Below, in pieces: positions 45,849-47,556 of a DNA stretch of 47,556 nt. The position numbers and the translations under genes are program-made. The notes below the pieces were generated by a model. It searched no databases. It was not told the DNA's origin and was given only the letters and a program-made list of their open reading frames with translations. Within the stretch, counting starts at the first letter, position 1. Each line of letters starts with the position of its first letter. This DNA comes from Gammaproteobacteria bacterium (GTDB taxonomy: Bacteria; Pseudomonadota; Gammaproteobacteria; SKWO01): contig SKWO01000009.1 in NCBI GenBank assembly GCA_007128895.1, positions 1 through 47,556 of the forward strand. The letters are read 5' to 3'.

Positions 45849-47556
45849 ATGGATACCCCCAAAGAGCTCTTCTCCTGGCGCCCCTACTGGGCCAAGCGGT
45901 TTGGCACCGCCCCCTTCCTGCCCATGTCGCGCGCCGAGATGGAGGCGCTGGGCTGGGATGCGTGCGATGTCATCCTGGTCACCGGCGACGCCTACGTCGA
46001 CCACCCCAGCTTCGGCATGGCGCTGATCGGCCGCCTGCTCGAGGCGCACGGCTTTCGCGTCGGCCTCCTCAGCCAGCCGGCGTGGGAGAGCGCCGAGCCC
46101 TTCACCGCCCTCGGCCGGCCGAACCTCTTCTTCGGCGTCACCGCCGGCAACATGGACTCGATGGTCAACCGCTACACCGCCGACCGCAAGCCGCGCTCCG
46201 ACGACGCCTACACACCGGGCGGGGAGGGTGGCAAGCGGCCCGACCGCTCCAGCCTCGTCTACGCCCAGCGCTGCCGCGAGGCTTACCCCGACGTGCCCAT
46301 CCTGCTCGGCGGCATCGAGGCCTCGCTGCGCCGCGCCGCCCACTACGACTACTGGCAGGACAAGGTACGCCGCTCGATCCTCTTCGACGCCAAGGCCGAC
46401 CTGCTGCTCTACGGCAACGCCGAACGCGCCCTGGTCGAGGTCGCCCACCGCCTCGCCGCGCGTGAGCCGGTCGAAAACCTCACCGACATCCGCGGCACCG
46501 CGTTGATCCGCAGCGCCATCGCCCCCGACTGGCACGCCATCGACGCCACCACCTTGCCGGCAGAGGCGGCCGGGCAGGGCGAGACCGTTCGCCACCTGCA
46601 CCGCGACGACGGCGCCCACCCCGTGGTCCTCCACCCCCGTGCGCCGAAGGCCGACCGCAGCCGACAGTACGTCCGCCTGCCCCCCTTCGAGGCGGTGCGC
46701 GGCGACCCCGCGCTCTACGCCCACGCCTCGCGCGCCCTGCACCTGGAGACCAACCCGCACAACGCCCGCCCGCTGGCTCAGCGCCACGGCGACCGCGAAC
46801 TGTGGATCAACCCGCCGCCGCTGCCGCTCACCAGCGAAGAGCTCGACCGCGTCTACGAACTGCCCTACGCCCGCGCCCCGCACCCGGCCTACGGTGGCGC
46901 CCGCATCCCCGCCTGGGAGATGATCCGCTTCTCCGTCAACATCATGCGCGGCTGCTTCGGCGGCTGCACCTTCTGCTCGATCACCGAACACGAAGGGCGC
47001 ATCATCCAGAACCGCTCCACCGACTCGATCCTGCGCGAGATCGAAGAGATCCGCGACCGCACCGACGGCTTCACCGGCATCATCTCCGACCTTGGCGGCC
47101 CCACCGCCAACATGTACCGCCTGCACTGCAAGGAAGCCAGAATCGAAGCCGCCTGCCGCCGCCTCTCCTGCGTCTACCCCGGCATCTGCGAAAACCTCAA
47201 CACCGACCACGCCCCGCTGATCGACCTCTACCGCCGCGCCCGCGCGCTGCCCGGCATCAAGCGCATCTTCATCGCCTCCGGCCTGCGCTACGACCTCGCC
47301 GTCGAATCGCCCGAATACATCCGCGAACTCGCCACCCACCACACCGGCGGCTACCTCAAGGTCGCCCCCGAGCACACCGAAGAGCGCGTATTGAACAAGA
47401 TGATGAAGCCCGGCATCGCCAGCTACGACCGCTTCGAAAAGCTCTTCCAGCGCTACAGCCGCGAAGCCGGCAAAGAGCAGTACCTGATCCCCTACTTCAT
47501 CGCCGCCCACCCCGGCGCCGACGACGAAGCCATGCTCAACCTCGCCCTCTGGCTCA
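45849..47556 (+). CDS. YgiQ-family radical SAM protein, 3'-truncated by window edge
   Basis: Translating from ATG 45849: '[56 protein letters not shown]', radical SAM '[12 protein letters not shown]', '[21 protein letters not shown]'. No stop before the window end, so absent from the ORF track. Confidence 0.93.
   Translation, partial: MDTPKELFSWRPYWAKRFGTAPFLPMSRAEMEALGWDACDVILVTGDAYVDHPSFGMALIGRLLEAHGFRVGLLSQPAWESAEPFTALGRPNLFFGVTAGNMDSMVNRYTADRKPRSDDAYTPGGEGGKRPDRSSLVYAQRCREAYPDVPILLGGIEASLRRAAHYDYWQDKVRRSILFDAKADLLLYGNAERALVEVAHRLAAREPVENLTDIRGTALIRSAIAPDWHAIDATTLPAEAAGQGETVRHLHRDDGAHPVVLHPRAPKADRSRQYVRLPPFEAVRGDPALYAHASRALHLETNPHNARPLAQRHGDRELWINPPPLPLTSEELDRVYELPYARAPHPAYGGARIPAWEMIRFSVNIMRGCFGGCTFCSITEHEGRIIQNRSTDSILREIEEIRDRTDGFTGIISDLGGPTANMYRLHCKEARIEAACRRLSCVYPGICENLNTDHAPLIDLYRRARALPGIKRIFIASGLRYDLAVESPEYIRELATHHTGGYLKVAPEHTEERVLNKMMKPGIASYDRFEKLFQRYSREAGKEQYLIPYFIAAHPGADDEAMLNLALWL

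Noticed and set aside
45846-47510. 554-aa minus-strand ORF
   Set aside because: Shadow ORF opposite the YgiQ-type radical SAM gene.

Overview
47.6-kb GC-rich gammaproteobacterial-type chromosomal window, densely coding, with no rRNA, tRNA, CRISPR, transposase or phage genes recognised. Order of content: (1) 3' part of an RND efflux permease, then a DinG/YoaA-type helicase, tsaB and a host-attachment/baeRF-like protein. (2) A PAS-AAA-Fis sigma54 activator divergent from an RND adaptor/permease pair, with a consensus -24/-12 promoter and an upstream palindrome. The permease carries an unusual ~200-aa Pro-rich plus histone-H1-like basic cytoplasmic tail. (3) A co-directional gene string, 12.8-18.9 kb: two secreted Pro/Gly/His-rich proteins, a sulfur-globule-protein-like Gly/Trp repeat protein, an orphan ParA/McdA-like ATPase, a TM-TPR protein, a TM coiled-coil protein, a dynamin-like GTPase, a small membrane protein and DsrE2. 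This is the best candidate for an undescribed system (hypothesis: envelope/sulfur-globule biogenesis and positioning). (4) purB, SH3 protein, M48 protease, CHASE2 cyclase. (5) A translationally coupled acnB-DUF2971-mscS-small ORF-GluR0-like channel operon. (6) A 2-oxoacid:ferredoxin oxidoreductase operon with a GltD-ferredoxin fusion and a 107-bp nested palindromic element between two of its genes. (7) An Anbu (proteasome homolog) neighbourhood with DUF342/FapA-like, metallopeptidase, alpha-E and ATP-grasp genes. (8) aguB/aguA, metA, a P-loop ATPase and a truncated YgiQ-type radical SAM gene at the right edge. All family calls come from reading the translations; no database search was run.
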